Shown: positions 1-9,101, counted from the first letter of the stretch. The stretch is 64,000 bases of DNA from Pseudoalteromonas sp. A25 (GCF_009176705.1 NZ_AP021846.1:776001-840000); one strand, 5' to 3'. Program-made: numbers and translations. The notes: generated from the sequence alone by a model not told the origin.

Positions 1-654
1 GCCTGGCATAGGAGGAATACAGTTCATGTTACCAGCAACTGGCTCTACGATAATACAGGCGATTTCGTCTTTATATTGCTCAAAAATGGCATTTACTTCA
101 TCAAGATTATTAAACGACACAGTGAGTGTGTGTTTTGCAAAATCAGCAGGAATACCTGGTGAGTTTGGAACCCCCATAGTTAGTGCTCCCGACCCAGCTT
201 TTACCAGCAAAGAGTCGGCATGGCCATGATAACACCCTTCAAACTTCAAAATTTTGTCACGTCCTGTGAAGCCGCGTGCTAATCGAATGGCACTCATTGT
301 CGCTTCAGTACCAGAGCTAACCATGCGTACTTTTTCAATGGATGGCACCAGCTCTTTAACTTTTTCAGCCATAAGAATTTCGGTTTCGGTTGGCGCGCCA
401 TAACTTAAACCATTTTCTACCGCGGCTAATACAGCTTGTTTAATCTGTGGGTGGTTGTGGCCTAAAATCATCGGTCCCCATGACCCGACATAGTCAATAT
501 ATTTGTTGTTGTCAGCATCAAAAGTGTAAGGACCTTGCGCCTTAGTAATGAAAAGTGGTGTACCACCCACCCCATTAAATGCGCGAACGGGTGAGTTTAC
601 GCCACCTGGGATGGACTCTTGAGCGCGTGTAAATAAATCTTGGCTAATTGTCAT
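1..654 (-). CDS. hemL: Glutamate-1-semialdehyde 2,1-aminomutase (partial, C-terminus outside window)
   Basis: PLP enzyme of the C5 heme pathway that turns glutamate-1-semialdehyde into 5-aminolevulinate. Translating the reverse strand from the ATG at 654 gives an N-terminus beginning [18 protein letters not shown], then the family signatures [27 protein letters not shown] and [10 protein letters not shown]. About 218 residues are present, half of a usual ~427-residue enzyme, so the PLP-binding lysine lies beyond the left edge. It sits 15 bp downstream of pyrB on the same strand and close to hemJ, and a ClC channel and erpA follow as in the E. coli hemL-clcA-erpA neighbourhood. The assignment is secure; only the missing C-terminus is unseen. 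Confidence 0.97.
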   Translation of the reverse strand, partial: MTISQDLFTRAQESIPGGVNSPVRAFNGVGGTPLFITKAQGPYTFDADNNKYIDYVGSWGPMILGHNHPQIKQAVLAAVENGLSYGAPTETEILMAEKVKELVPSIEKVRMVSSGTEATMSAIRLARGFTGRDKILKFEGCYHGHADSLLVKAGSGALTMGVPNSPGIPADFAKHTLTVSFNNLDEVNAIFEQYKDEIACIIVEPVAGNMNCIPPMPG

Positions 655-669
655 TATGATTCCTATCTG

Positions 670-1686
670 TTAGCTGTTACGTTTGCGGCTAAACCAAGGT
701 ACGTCTGCTTCGTACTTTTCAACTTGGTTTTCTACTCCTAAGGTCAAAGCAAAGAGTGCCATGCGGATCAGTACACCATTTTGTACTTGGCGGAAAATAG
801 CGAGGTTATCGTTGCTGTTTAAGTCATTGTCTAATTCATTGGCATCGCTGCGGCTATCACGAGGCAAGGGGTGCATCAATACAGAACTCGGTTTACAGTG
901 CGCATTGTATATGGCTTGGCTTATTCTAAAGCCGCCACGGTATTTATTGGCTTCTTCTTGTGATGGAAAACGTTCTTCCTGAATACGTGTTTGATATACG
1001 ATATCAGCGGCAAGGTTACCTTCCATTTGTGAGACAAGCTCAATTTTATGACCCGCATTACTCACGCTATCTAATATGTAATCAGGCATTTGCAGGCCAT
1101 CTGGCGCGACCATAGTAAAGTGTACATCTTTGTAATGACACAGTAATTTTGATAATGAGTGTACAGTGCGACCATATTTTAAATCGCCTACAAGTGCAAT
1201 GTGCATACCGTCTATACCGCGCTCAAAGCGACCTAATTCACGTTCAATGGTGAGTAAGTCCAATAGTGCTTGAGTAGGGTGTTCATTTGGGCCGTCACCA
1301 CCATTGATAACAGGCACATCAGAGCCTGTGGCAAATTCGCTCACGGAGCCTGCATCAGGGTGGCGCATCGCAACTGCATCAGCGTAAGCTGAGATCACAC
1401 GTGCTGTGTCATAAAGCGACTCACCTTTAGCCAATGCGGAACTTTGCATACCAGTTGTCTCTCGCACCAAACCGCCGAGTAGATTAAAAGCAGTACCAAA
1501 GCTGACTCGAGTACGTGTGCTGGGTTCAAAGAATAAATTTGCTAAAATGGCCCCTTCAAGAACGCGAGTACGCTTGTGCTTTTTAGCATACGGTTCCATT
1601 TTTTTTGCGACAGTAAAGATATGTTCAATCGCTTCTCTGTCTAACTGATTGACAGAAAGAATATTTTCACCTTGGAAACTTAACAT
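670..1686 (-). CDS. pyrB: Aspartate carbamoyltransferase catalytic chain
   Basis: Catalyses the first committed step of pyrimidine synthesis, carbamoyl phosphate plus aspartate to carbamoyl aspartate, in the cytoplasm. The 338-residue protein has the carbamoyl-phosphate motif FEPSTRTRVSF (around residue 55), the GDGPNEHPTQALLD loop and HPLPR near residue 270. I choose the ATG at 1686 (MLSFQGENI) because an AGGA sits about 8 nt upstream; a GTG at 1704 would add six residues. No pyrI regulatory gene is adjacent, and the protein resembles the ~339-residue PyrB seen in Shewanella-like bacteria rather than the shorter E. coli chain. It may be co-transcribed with hemL, which begins 15 bp downstream. 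Confidence 0.93.
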   Translation of the reverse strand: MLSFQGENILSVNQLDREAIEHIFTVAKKMEPYAKKHKRTRVLEGAILANLFFEPSTRTRVSFGTAFNLLGGLVRETTGMQSSALAKGESLYDTARVISAYADAVAMRHPDAGSVSEFATGSDVPVINGGDGPNEHPTQALLDLLTIERELGRFERGIDGMHIALVGDLKYGRTVHSLSKLLCHYKDVHFTMVAPDGLQMPDYILDSVSNAGHKIELVSQMEGNLAADIVYQTRIQEERFPSQEEANKYRGGFRISQAIYNAHCKPSSVLMHPLPRDSRSDANELDNDLNSNDNLAIFRQVQNGVLIRMALFALTLGVENQVEKYEADVPWFSRKRNS

Positions 1687-1795
1687 TGGGCGGTTCCTAA
1701 TCACAACTTAACAACGGGTCACACGTAGCAAGGTAACCCAACCGTGATAACGCGCACATAACATCGCGGTTATTTGGCGCGCTATCATAGCATAG

Positions 1796-2230
1796 TTATA
1801 GATTAGGTTTGAGTATTGCGAGCAGTACAATGGCTAATAAAAGCAATACTGGAAACTCGTTGAAGTATCGATAGAAGCGGTGACTCTTTTGGTTGCGATC
1901 ATGTTTAAAGTCGTTGAGCAGTTTAAAGCAATAACCATGGTAGACATACAAGGCGATCACCAGCACTAATTTGTAGTGCAGCCACATACTATGGCGGAAC
2001 CATTCTCTGCCATATTCATAAATAGTCAGCACACCAAACAGCAACGTAAACAGTGCAAAAGGTGTGACAAAGTAAAGCAGTCGTCGTTCCATGATTTTGA
2101 GCATTGCAGAGCAAGATTTCTCTTCTGTCATGGCGTGATATACAAACAGTCGCGGTAGGTAAAATATACCTGCAAACCAAGCTATCATAAAAAATATATG
2201 CAGGGCTTTATAAATTAAAAGTGCGCTCAT
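1796..2230 (-). CDS. hemJ: Protoporphyrinogen IX oxidase HemJ
   Basis: Inner-membrane oxidase of the late heme pathway (protoporphyrinogen IX to protoporphyrin IX). The 144-residue protein shows four predicted membrane helices and the family pattern of an N-terminal KALHIFFMIAWFAGIFYLPR helix with its conserved histidine, followed by HYKLVLVIALYVYHGY. Ten bases separate it from the upstream ClC gene, so the two are probably one transcript. Its position near hemL keeps two heme genes together. The length and motifs fit the HemJ (formerly UPF0093) family well; the enzymatic role is taken from the family, not shown by the sequence alone. Confidence 0.88.
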   Translation of the reverse strand: MSALLIYKALHIFFMIAWFAGIFYLPRLFVYHAMTEEKSCSAMLKIMERRLLYFVTPFALFTLLFGVLTIYEYGREWFRHSMWLHYKLVLVIALYVYHGYCFKLLNDFKHDRNQKSHRFYRYFNEFPVLLLLAIVLLAILKPNL

Positions 2231-2240
2231 TACATCTCCA

Positions 2241-3923
2241 TTAAAGTAAACTATTGCGTATCGTTAGAATATGTCGAATTTGGTCCCATCTTAATAAGCC
2301 CATAATTTGCTTATCATCTTTTTGGCTATAAACATATACTGCGCCGCTGCGCTTATCTTTCAAAATATCAAACGCATCAGATAAAGTGGCTTGGCTACTC
2401 AGTCCTTGCAGTGGTATATAAGAGATCCCCACACTTTGGTCACTCATTAAGCTCAAATCATATTCAGCGAGTCGATAGCCGTTTTCCTCATCATATACGA
2501 TCAAAGGCGTTTGACTGTTCACTGCTGAGAGGGTTTCTTTGATTTGTTCTTTATCATCAGAGTAAAGAAGTTTAAAGTTTTCATCCATTTCTTCCATGAT
2601 CCCTACTTTTTGTAAAGCCTCACTGGCAGGAGATACTTGATAGGGAAGGCCTTGAAAATCGAGTTGCTGTAAGAAAATAGAACGATTACCAAAAACTTGT
2701 AAAGCTGTGACGTAAGCGGTTGATATAACGAGCATAGCAGGAACAATGATTTGTGGGTTAGAGGTCAGTTCCATAACGGCGGTTAACGCGGCCAGTGGTG
2801 CGTGCAATGTGGCTGCGAGTAATCCTGCCATACCCAGTACACCATAGGTGCCGCTAACATCTAACTCGGGAGAGATAAACTGTGCGAAGAACGACATCAA
2901 TGTGCCCATAATAACGCCCAATCCAATGACTGGACCGATTAAACCGCCGGGGATCCCTAAACCAATTGCGAACAAGGTTGCCAGTAACTTAGCAATTAAA
3001 ACGGTCGTTAGTAGTTGCATATTATCGGGTGACTCGACAGCTAAACTAATCGCACTCATACCAGAGCCCATAGCCTCTGGCACCATATACCCAATTAACC
3101 CAGCGATTAGCCCTGCCAATAGCAGTCGAGGAAACATGTTCACTGATTTAAAGGTTTTGATAATTAGCATTAAGTTTTGATTAAAGCTAAATGCGATTGC
3201 GCCCAAAACAACTCCGCACACAACCAGATAAGGATAGTGCCAGAAGTCCAGTGGCGTAATACTGATTAAAGCCAGTTCACTGTCGTTACCAAATACAAAC
3301 TGTGTTGCCAGTGCACCAGTCACAGCCGCTAACATGATCGGTACGAAAATATGGATTTTGTATTCTCGAAGTACCACTTCCATTACAAAAATAACGGCAG
3401 CCAGTGGCGTGTTAAATGATGCGGCAATACCCGCCGCTACCCCACAACCGGCTAATGTTCTTGCCGAGTTAAGAGGTAAATGCAGGCGGTCTGCTAATAT
3501 ACTCGCACCTGCAGCCCCCATGTGTACAGAAGGTCCTTCACGACCGACAGAAAAGCCGCAAATAAGCGCTGTTGCGCCTCCAAAAAATTGGTTTGCACTG
3601 TTCCATATCGGCATTTTGCCATAGTGGTGTTTAATACGATGAATAACGAATGGAATGCCTAAACGGTAGTGTTTAAAGCCAGTAAGATCTGCAAATACCG
3701 CAATCATTAAAGCACCCAAGACGGGTAATATGACACGTTGATGCTCGGCAAGTACCGAGAAATTGTCAGAAGTTTGTAAAAACAGGGCTTGGACGTTAGT
3801 GATGGTTAATCGAAAAAGGATAATCAAAATTGCAGCCAATAGCCCAGCAATAACACCTAACAAGCATAATTGTATTGACGTTTTTGGTTTGGCTAGTCGG
3901 CGCCTCAAAGTATCCAGCGACAT
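2241..3923 (-). CDS. ClC-family chloride channel/antiporter with C-terminal CBS pair
   Basis: Polytopic inner-membrane protein of the ClC superfamily, moving chloride by channel or H+/Cl- exchange. The sequence has the gating-glutamate motif GREGPSVHMG (near residue 130) and the later GIPGGLIGP motif that lines the anion path. Roughly 10 to 12 hydrophobic segments run to about residue 425, followed by about 130 soluble residues that look like a CBS-domain pair ending LRWDQIRHIL. E. coli ClcA lacks such a CBS tail, so I give no symbol although the location between hemL and erpA is the clcA position. The start at 3923 (MSLDTLRRR) has a GGGAAA upstream; an ATG at 3941 would add six residues. Confidence 0.9.
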   Translation of the reverse strand: MSLDTLRRRLAKPKTSIQLCLLGVIAGLLAAILIILFRLTITNVQALFLQTSDNFSVLAEHQRVILPVLGALMIAVFADLTGFKHYRLGIPFVIHRIKHHYGKMPIWNSANQFFGGATALICGFSVGREGPSVHMGAAGASILADRLHLPLNSARTLAGCGVAAGIAASFNTPLAAVIFVMEVVLREYKIHIFVPIMLAAVTGALATQFVFGNDSELALISITPLDFWHYPYLVVCGVVLGAIAFSFNQNLMLIIKTFKSVNMFPRLLLAGLIAGLIGYMVPEAMGSGMSAISLAVESPDNMQLLTTVLIAKLLATLFAIGLGIPGGLIGPVIGLGVIMGTLMSFFAQFISPELDVSGTYGVLGMAGLLAATLHAPLAALTAVMELTSNPQIIVPAMLVISTAYVTALQVFGNRSIFLQQLDFQGLPYQVSPASEALQKVGIMEEMDENFKLLYSDDKEQIKETLSAVNSQTPLIVYDEENGYRLAEYDLSLMSDQSVGISYIPLQGLSSQATLSDAFDILKDKRSGAVYVYSQKDDKQIMGLLRWDQIRHILTIRNSLL

Positions 3924-4110
3924 GTTTGATTTCCCAGTCATAATAAGGACTTAAGTTTATCAAAAAAATGTCATAGCGTCCTTGCAAAGTGAATAATTAA
4001 TTCGGCATTTTTTCCTCTTATTTAAACAGACACAGCACGATAACTATACTTGATTAAAATACTCGGGTATTAGATAATCCCGACATAGAATGTATAAGGG
4101 TTGAGTGAGA

Positions 4111-4449
4111 ATGTCTGAACAGTTACCTATCCAGTTTAGTGATGCAGCAGCAAATCGAGTAAAAGAACTTATCGAAGAGGAAGAAAATCCGAACCTTAAG
4201 TTGCGGGTTTATGTAACAGGTGGTGGCTGCTCTGGTTTTCAGTATGGGTTCACGTTTGATGAAAAAGCTAACCCAGGCGATTTAGAAATTGAAAAAAATG
4301 GCGTAACCATGGTTGTTGACCCGATGAGTATTCAATATCTCATTGATGGTGTTGTAGATTACACTGAAGGGTTAGAAGGAGCTCGGTTTTTTGTCGATAA
4401 CCCCAATGCAACAACGACCTGTGGTTGCGGTGCAAGCTTCAGCGTATAA
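4111..4449 (+). CDS. erpA: Iron-sulfur cluster insertion protein ErpA
   Basis: A-type carrier that passes Fe-S clusters to apoproteins, including isoprenoid-pathway IspG/H in E. coli. The 112-residue protein has the A-type cysteine pattern [11 protein letters not shown] around residue 40 and TTCGCGASF at the C-terminus, supplying the three cluster cysteines. The ATG at 4111 is used instead of the in-frame GTG at 4105 because it gives the family N-terminus MSEQLPIQF and has an AAGGG about 10 nt upstream. It is transcribed away from the ClC gene and ends just before a strong hairpin terminator. Confidence 0.97.
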   Translation: MSEQLPIQFSDAAANRVKELIEEEENPNLKLRVYVTGGGCSGFQYGFTFDEKANPGDLEIEKNGVTMVVDPMSIQYLIDGVVDYTEGLEGARFFVDNPNATTTCGCGASFSV

Positions 4450-4470
4450 CCAGCGCGGTACAAAAAAAGA

Positions 4471-4495
4471 GCCACTTATGATAGTGGCTTTTTTT
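4471..4495. terminator. Bidirectional rho-independent terminator, erpA / small membrane ORF
   Basis: A six-base-pair stem GCCACT/AGTGGC with a six-base loop is flanked by seven A on the left and seven T on the right. It can therefore end erpA on the plus strand and the converging small gene on the minus strand, whose stop codon lies inside the T run. Confidence 0.88.
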
Positions 4496-4670
4496 ATGCC
4501 TGATGTGTAACTTGAATCATCAGTACAAAAAAACCTAATACGAAGGTGCTGAAAGCCAAAATATATATAAAGCCTTTTTTTCCCTTCTTTATTGGCACCC
4601 CATTAGTGCGTAAAAAGCAATACCATGCAAAACACAGCAAAATTGGTAATAAAAACAGCAATCGGATCAT
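4494..4670 (-). CDS. Small two-helix membrane protein (58 aa), function unknown
   Basis: An open frame from the ATG at 4670 encodes 58 residues starting MIRLLFLLPILLCFAWYCFL, a hydrophobic helix, then a short basic linker (GVPIKKGKKGF) and a second helix YILAFSTFVLGFFVLM. I recall similar short proteins with an FLR...P.K.GKKGF linker encoded near erpA/hemL in other marine gammaproteobacteria, but that is memory, not a search. The gene converges on erpA and its TAA overlaps the shared terminator. No clear Shine-Dalgarno precedes the start. The helix-basic linker-helix layout suggests an inner-membrane hairpin with both termini on the same side. No function can be assigned. Confidence 0.65.
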   Translation of the reverse strand: MIRLLFLLPILLCFAWYCFLRTNGVPIKKGKKGFIYILAFSTFVLGFFVLMIQVTHQA

Positions 4671-4993
4671 ATATTTTCAGCCTATTTTTTAATTGATTTG
4701 TTAATATTAGGTGTAAGTTTATCTTTTTTAAAGAAAAATATTTTATTATTAAAAGTGGTACATTTTATAAAATTTTTGTTAAAGTTAAAGGGCCTGCTAC
4801 CTAGGTAGAAACTTAAAATATATTAAGTTTTAATTAGGTGTTAAAAGAATTATAGTCTATACCTAATTTGGTACATAGGGACAAAGCAGAGCTTCCTCTT
4901 TTGTTCCTATGGTATACAATAAAGCACTTCAAATGAGACGGGCATATTTCATTTGAATTTTTTATGAATATCATCTAGTAGGAGATGTTTAAT
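4671..4993. promoter_or_regulatory. AT-rich intergenic region with palindromes upstream of the XRE gene
   Basis: About 320 bp without a gene. It contains a perfect 12-bp palindrome CTACCTAGGTAG (4797-4808) and a pair of inverted AATTAGGT/ACCTAATT arms (4832-4839 and 4861-4868). The second arm lies in an imperfect palindrome TACCTAATTTGGTA (4860-4873) sharing the ACCTA half-site with the first. These could be operators for the XRE regulator that follows. No database-grade motif was recognised, so this is inference from symmetry. Confidence 0.4.
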
Positions 4994-5236
4994 ATGATGG
5001 GAAAAACGGTTTCTTCCGAAGAAAACGGTAAGCTAACTAAGTGGCTAAAGTCTAAGCGTCATGAGAAAGGTCATACAATGCGTAGCCTTGCACAGGTTTT
5101 AGGTACTCCTCACTCTTTCATCGGGAAGATTGAGAACCAAGAGCGTCGTTTAGACGTGATAGAGTTTTTACGTTATTGTGAGGCGCTTGAAGTTGACCCG
5201 TATGAGGGACTTCACCTGCTAAAAGACGAGCAGTAA
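4994..5236 (+). CDS. XRE-family helix-turn-helix regulator
   Basis: Small DNA-binding protein of about 80 residues made almost entirely of a Cro/C1-type HTH domain: LKSKRHEKGHTMRSLAQVLG, then TPHSFIGKIENQERRLDVIEF, where the SLAQ...FIGKIE pattern is the recognition-helix signature. AGGAG at 4980-4984 touches the ATG at 4985, so that codon is too close; the ATG at 4994 lies 9 nt downstream and is preferred. The gene stands alone with its own upstream palindromes and a downstream hairpin. There is no toxin or phage gene next to it, so it reads as a stand-alone regulator, possibly autoregulated. The target genes are unknown. Confidence 0.85.
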   Translation: MMGKTVSSEENGKLTKWLKSKRHEKGHTMRSLAQVLGTPHSFIGKIENQERRLDVIEFLRYCEALEVDPYEGLHLLKDEQ

Positions 5237-5253
5237 GACTTGCTAAAGCAATA

Positions 5254-5284
5254 AGGTGCAGGGATTTGCACCTCGATCTTTTCT
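5254..5284 (+). terminator. Probable terminator after the XRE gene
   Basis: Stem AGGTGCA/TGCACCT (seven pairs, six-base loop) lies 17 nt after the stop codon and is followed by a short T-rich stretch. Confidence 0.6.
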
Positions 5285-5335
5285 AAATTCAATTCTGTTA
5301 TTTTCACCAACTTATCACTCGTAAGTAAACATGCA

Positions 5336-6724
5336 TTATTTTACCGCTACTCTGCCATGATAGGCGTTTTCTATCGCATATAGCTTGTGTCGGATTAAAT
5401 ATAAGAAAGCCAAAGAAGGTGTCACCATAACTGCCGTTAAGGCGAAAAATAGCGCCCAGTTACCTGCGAACCAATCATCAATCACCACACCACTGTAGCT
5501 GGAGAGTACTGTGCGACCTAAACTGCTCAACGACGCCAATAAGGCGTAGTGTGTGGCACTGAAGGCTCTATCACAGAGCATGGAAATAAACGCCACCATA
5601 GCTACCAATGACCAAGCTTGGGTAAAACCATCGATAATGATCGCCAGTGCATATAAATGCTCTTTAGGGCCTGCAATGGCAATCCAAGAAAACATCAAAT
5701 TAGAGGCTGCCATGGCAACACCACTTACAAATAGCCCTTTTACGATACCGTACTTGTGATTAAATACACTACCCAAAAAAGCAAATATAATCGTGATAAG
5801 GCCGGTACCTAGTTTTGAATATTGGGCTATTTGGCTGTTACTAAAGCCAACTTCTTTATAAAAGACAATCGACATTCTCGCTAAGAATGACTCGCCAATT
5901 TTGAATAAAAACACAAAAGCTAACAGTGCAAAAGCGGTTTTTACGCCATTTTTTCGAAAGAAACTTCGAAAAGGTTCGACTAAGGTGACGGCTAACCAAG
6001 CACTGAGACGGCTGATTGTTCCAGGGGCCAATTTGGCAAGCTTATTTTGGTAATCTTGCTCTAATTGTGCTTGTATGACTTCGCGAGTAGATTCAGGTTC
6101 TTTAGCAAACAAAGTGACAAGTAGCAGCATTAGCATTATGCCAGCCAAAATAATGTAGATATAAGGCCAGTCAAAGTTAGGTAAATCGGCTAAAAAGAAT
6201 GGCATTGCACCGAGCAGAGCATAACCCGTCCACCACCCTGACGTTGCCATGGCTGCGGCCGCAGTGGCTTTTTCACTTTCATCTTCAGGGAGTGAGTCAA
6301 TTCTAAACGCATCGATTGCGATATCATGTGTAGCTGATGCTAGCGCAATCACAAAGCATAATAGGGCTGCTAAAAACAATTGCTCTTTGAGTACAATAGT
6401 TGACATGCCAAGTGCTGCGCTTGCGGTGATCACTTGGCATAAGGCTATCCAACTGCGCCTTTGACCTAACCATTTTCCTATTAAGGGGAGTTTGATGCGG
6501 TCAAGTAATGGAGACCATAAAAAATTGACTGTGTAGGCCGCAAATACAATGCCGAACAGACCTATCATGCTACGGCTAAGCCCTTCGTCTTTTAACCATG
6601 CCGACATTACCGAGCCAATTAGCACCCATGGGAAGCCGCTGCTGATCCCCAACATAAAAATAGTTACTAGGCGTTTATCAGTATAATAGCCTAAGTATTC
6701 ACGCAAACTTGCTTTGAGGATCAT
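5336..6724 (-). CDS. ampG: AmpG-type muropeptide permease (MFS)
   Basis: Inner-membrane transporter that imports GlcNAc-anhydroMurNAc peptides for murein recycling. The 462-residue protein has about 12 predicted helices, an AmpG-like start (RLVTIFMLGISSGFPWVL) and the conserved THDIAIDAFRID segment near residue 130. It is the last gene of a minus-strand run rlmG-yajG-cyclophilin-ampG; yajG-ampG adjacency is also found in E. coli, supporting AmpG over other MFS members. Sixteen bases separate it from the cyclophilin gene. No ampC/ampR is seen nearby. Confidence 0.9.
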   Translation of the reverse strand: MILKASLREYLGYYTDKRLVTIFMLGISSGFPWVLIGSVMSAWLKDEGLSRSMIGLFGIVFAAYTVNFLWSPLLDRIKLPLIGKWLGQRRSWIALCQVITASAALGMSTIVLKEQLFLAALLCFVIALASATHDIAIDAFRIDSLPEDESEKATAAAAMATSGWWTGYALLGAMPFFLADLPNFDWPYIYIILAGIMLMLLLVTLFAKEPESTREVIQAQLEQDYQNKLAKLAPGTISRLSAWLAVTLVEPFRSFFRKNGVKTAFALLAFVFLFKIGESFLARMSIVFYKEVGFSNSQIAQYSKLGTGLITIIFAFLGSVFNHKYGIVKGLFVSGVAMAASNLMFSWIAIAGPKEHLYALAIIIDGFTQAWSLVAMVAFISMLCDRAFSATHYALLASLSSLGRTVLSSYSGVVIDDWFAGNWALFFALTAVMVTPSLAFLYLIRHKLYAIENAYHGRVAVK

Positions 6725-6739
6725 GTGTTTCCTTGCTGA

Positions 6740-7363
6740 TTAGTACGGCTGAGCTTCAAGCACGCTGACATCAAAAATAACAATGGGGGTTTTAGGAATG
6801 AAGGTGTAGCCGAGTTTGCTGTTATATCCTGTTTCAACCTGCATGATTTTATCTAGCGTTTCATACCCTTCGACAACATTGCCAAACACAGCAAAGCCCC
6901 AATCTCGACCTGGATTTAAATGATCATTATCATTCATATTGAAGAAGAATTGACGAGTGCCGGAATGTGGCTTGTTATCTTGATAAGCCATTGCAACAGA
7001 GTACATATCATTTTTTAAGCCATTACCGCTTTCATTGAAAATAGGCGCACGCTCAAACATACCATCATATTCTTTGTCGTAGCCGCCACCTTGAATAACA
7101 AAGTCTGTTTCGTTGGCTTCGTCACGCTCTACACGATGAAATACTGAGCCTTTGTAATCGCCATTGATCACGTAGGTCAAGAAGTTATTTACCGTCATGG
7201 GCGCACGTGAACGGTCTAACTCAATGACAATATCGCCAAGGCTGGTAACCATTTTAACGCGTGGAAAGAGGTTATCTTTTTGCACAAATCGGCCTTCTTT
7301 ATTGGCAGCGAAGCTTGAGATAGAAACCAATAAACATGATAAAAAAATGATGATGTTTTTCAT
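6740..7363 (-). CDS. Periplasmic cyclophilin-type peptidyl-prolyl isomerase
   Basis: A 207-residue cyclophilin that catalyses cis-trans isomerisation of prolyl bonds. A signal peptide of about 19 residues (MKNIIIFLSCLLVSISSFAA) indicates export to the periplasm. Cyclophilin signatures follow: IVIELDRSRAPMTVNNFL, FHRV around residue 75, and the substrate-site block SGTRQFFFNMNDN. Its start codon overlaps the yajG stop (TAATG), so the two are translationally linked, and ampG follows. It resembles PpiA but is longer, so I leave the symbol blank. Confidence 0.92.
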   Translation of the reverse strand: MKNIIIFLSCLLVSISSFAANKEGRFVQKDNLFPRVKMVTSLGDIVIELDRSRAPMTVNNFLTYVINGDYKGSVFHRVERDEANETDFVIQGGGYDKEYDGMFERAPIFNESGNGLKNDMYSVAMAYQDNKPHSGTRQFFFNMNDNDHLNPGRDWGFAVFGNVVEGYETLDKIMQVETGYNSKLGYTFIPKTPIVIFDVSVLEAQPY

Positions 7364-7914
7364 TATGATCCCTGTAAAAATTGAATGAGTTCTTGATCAG
7401 ATACAATGCGAGTAATGAGTAGTTCAGTCAAGTTATTGAGTTGCCCTTCAACTTTCGCTTGCTCGTGTTTTAGTGGGCCTTTGAGCTGGGCGTTTGCATG
7501 ATAGCTCTTTGTAAAGCGTTTTGGGCCTTTTATAACTTCAATACTAAATTTGGCTTGAGCATGACTTTGGTGCTCAGTAAGAGACTCGGTGATTTTGGCC
7601 ACAAACTCATTGATATGTAAAATGAGTTGGTTGTTAGTAACATCGGTTATTTGGACACCATTGGTTTGTAAAGCTTGTTGAAGCGTGTTACCGACAATGT
7701 TAGGTAAGGATGCATCAGGCAAATACAGTGCAGGCTCCTGCTGTAATACTCGTATGGTAAAATTGCTTATTCTGTTGTCTTCTACCTTGACTTGTAATGG
7801 TATGTTAAGGCGTGTCACCTGACCTGCAGTGTAGTTGGGGCTGAGGATCACTGTTTTTGGAGCACTGGCGCAGCCGGCTAAAAAAATAGCCAAAACAACG
7901 GTTAATAATTTCAT
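7363..7914 (-). CDS. yajG: YajG-family outer-membrane lipoprotein
   Basis: A 183-residue lipoprotein with a clear lipobox (LAGC, cysteine at residue 15) after a short hydrophobic signal. The mature part begins SAPKTVILSPNY and fits the YajG family, whose members sit directly upstream of ampG in E. coli. The molecular role of YajG is not established. It starts four bases after the rlmG stop codon and overlaps the next gene by one base, placing it in the same operon. Confidence 0.85.
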   Translation of the reverse strand: MKLLTVVLAIFLAGCASAPKTVILSPNYTAGQVTRLNIPLQVKVEDNRISNFTIRVLQQEPALYLPDASLPNIVGNTLQQALQTNGVQITDVTNNQLILHINEFVAKITESLTEHQSHAQAKFSIEVIKGPKRFTKSYHANAQLKGPLKHEQAKVEGQLNNLTELLITRIVSDQELIQFLQGS

Positions 7915-7917
7915 TGC

Positions 7918-9063
7918 TTAACCTCTTCTTTGTGTACTGAGTACGGTAAATTTTTTATTGTTTCCTATCACCTTGGCGTTGCCAAATAAGCGCTTAAGCT
8001 TATCTTGGTAATCAAGGTGGCGATTACCGATGATCCTAAGTTCACCGCCTTTTTTCAGCACTTGTTTAGCTTGAACAAACATTTGCCAAGCAATATGGTC
8101 GGTGATTGCTTGAGCTTGGTGAAACGGAGGATTACATAACACGAGATCAGCTGAACCTGGGATGAAATCACTAAGACAATCGTTTTGCACAAACTGGCAA
8201 CGCGCTAGGGCATCAGGTAAATTCTGTGAAACATTAACTTTGGCACTGGCTACAGCCATTGCTGACTCATCGACAAAAGTCAGTTCGGCATTGGGCATTT
8301 TACTGAGTGTCATGAGCCCTATTACACCGTTACCACAGCCTAAATCTATTACTTTTAAAGGCTTTTTGCCTTGGGGTAGATAGTTCATGAAAAAGCGTGC
8401 ACCAATATCTAAAGAATCTCGGGAAAAGACATTAGCATGATTAGTAAGCGTAAAGTCGGTTTTTTCCAAAGGCCAGGACACGGGAAACTTGCTGCTTACA
8501 GGCTTAGCGGTTGTTTCACTAAAAACGAGGCGGGCTTTTTTGACTGCCAGACTGGTGGTTGGCTCTGTTAAAAAGTGGCTAAAGCTTTTAAGTGTTGAGG
8601 TATGGATCTCTTTTGCTTTACCGCCAGCGATGACTTTAATACCGCTGGGCAGATGACTAAGTAGCGCTAGTTGGTAAGCTAAAAACCCCGCATTTTTTGG
8701 TATCTTTATCAATACTAAGTCAACGTCATGCGGGAAATCACTTAGGCTGTCCAGATTGGTGACCTTGCTGTTATTGAGCTGGTTCTCGACCAAATTATGC
8801 TCGCACGCTTGTTGTGCAACGAACGAATCATTCACATTAATGATATGTCTTTGCTCACAGCCCATTGCTTTTAATGCACAAGTAAGTGCGCCAAAGCCAT
8901 CATTGAGTACCAAAATGCGTGAAGCTTGGTTATGATGTTCCTGTACATAATCGATGAGGTATTCGTCGGCCGCATCCCATGCTTGCAGACTACGGTTTTT
9001 TTGTTCTAAAGGAAAACGGTGTAAGGTTAAGGTGTGGCCACCTAATAACGCATCAGTTGTCAT
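7918..9063 (-). CDS. rlmG: 23S rRNA (guanine-1835-N2)-methyltransferase RlmG
   Basis: SAM-dependent methyltransferase that modifies G1835 of 23S rRNA. The two-domain layout is visible: an N-terminal degenerate methyltransferase half (LVLNDGFGALTCAL) and a C-terminal catalytic half with the SAM motif VIDLGCGNGVIGL and the NPPF active-site motif (LVLCNPPFHQAQA). Segments such as NHANVFSRDSLDIGARFFM and NRHLDYQDKLKRLFGN match E. coli RlmG closely and separate it from RsmC. The ATG at 9063 best matches the E. coli N-terminal length; an ATG at 9078 would add five residues and neither has a good Shine-Dalgarno. It is divergent from alkB. Confidence 0.93.
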   Translation of the reverse strand: MTTDALLGGHTLTLHRFPLEQKNRSLQAWDAADEYLIDYVQEHHNQASRILVLNDGFGALTCALKAMGCEQRHIINVNDSFVAQQACEHNLVENQLNNSKVTNLDSLSDFPHDVDLVLIKIPKNAGFLAYQLALLSHLPSGIKVIAGGKAKEIHTSTLKSFSHFLTEPTTSLAVKKARLVFSETTAKPVSSKFPVSWPLEKTDFTLTNHANVFSRDSLDIGARFFMNYLPQGKKPLKVIDLGCGNGVIGLMTLSKMPNAELTFVDESAMAVASAKVNVSQNLPDALARCQFVQNDCLSDFIPGSADLVLCNPPFHQAQAITDHIAWQMFVQAKQVLKKGGELRIIGNRHLDYQDKLKRLFGNAKVIGNNKKFTVLSTQRRG

Positions 9064-9101
9064 AATATTGTGTAACATGTAGTGAATAGGTCAATGGTAT
9101 C

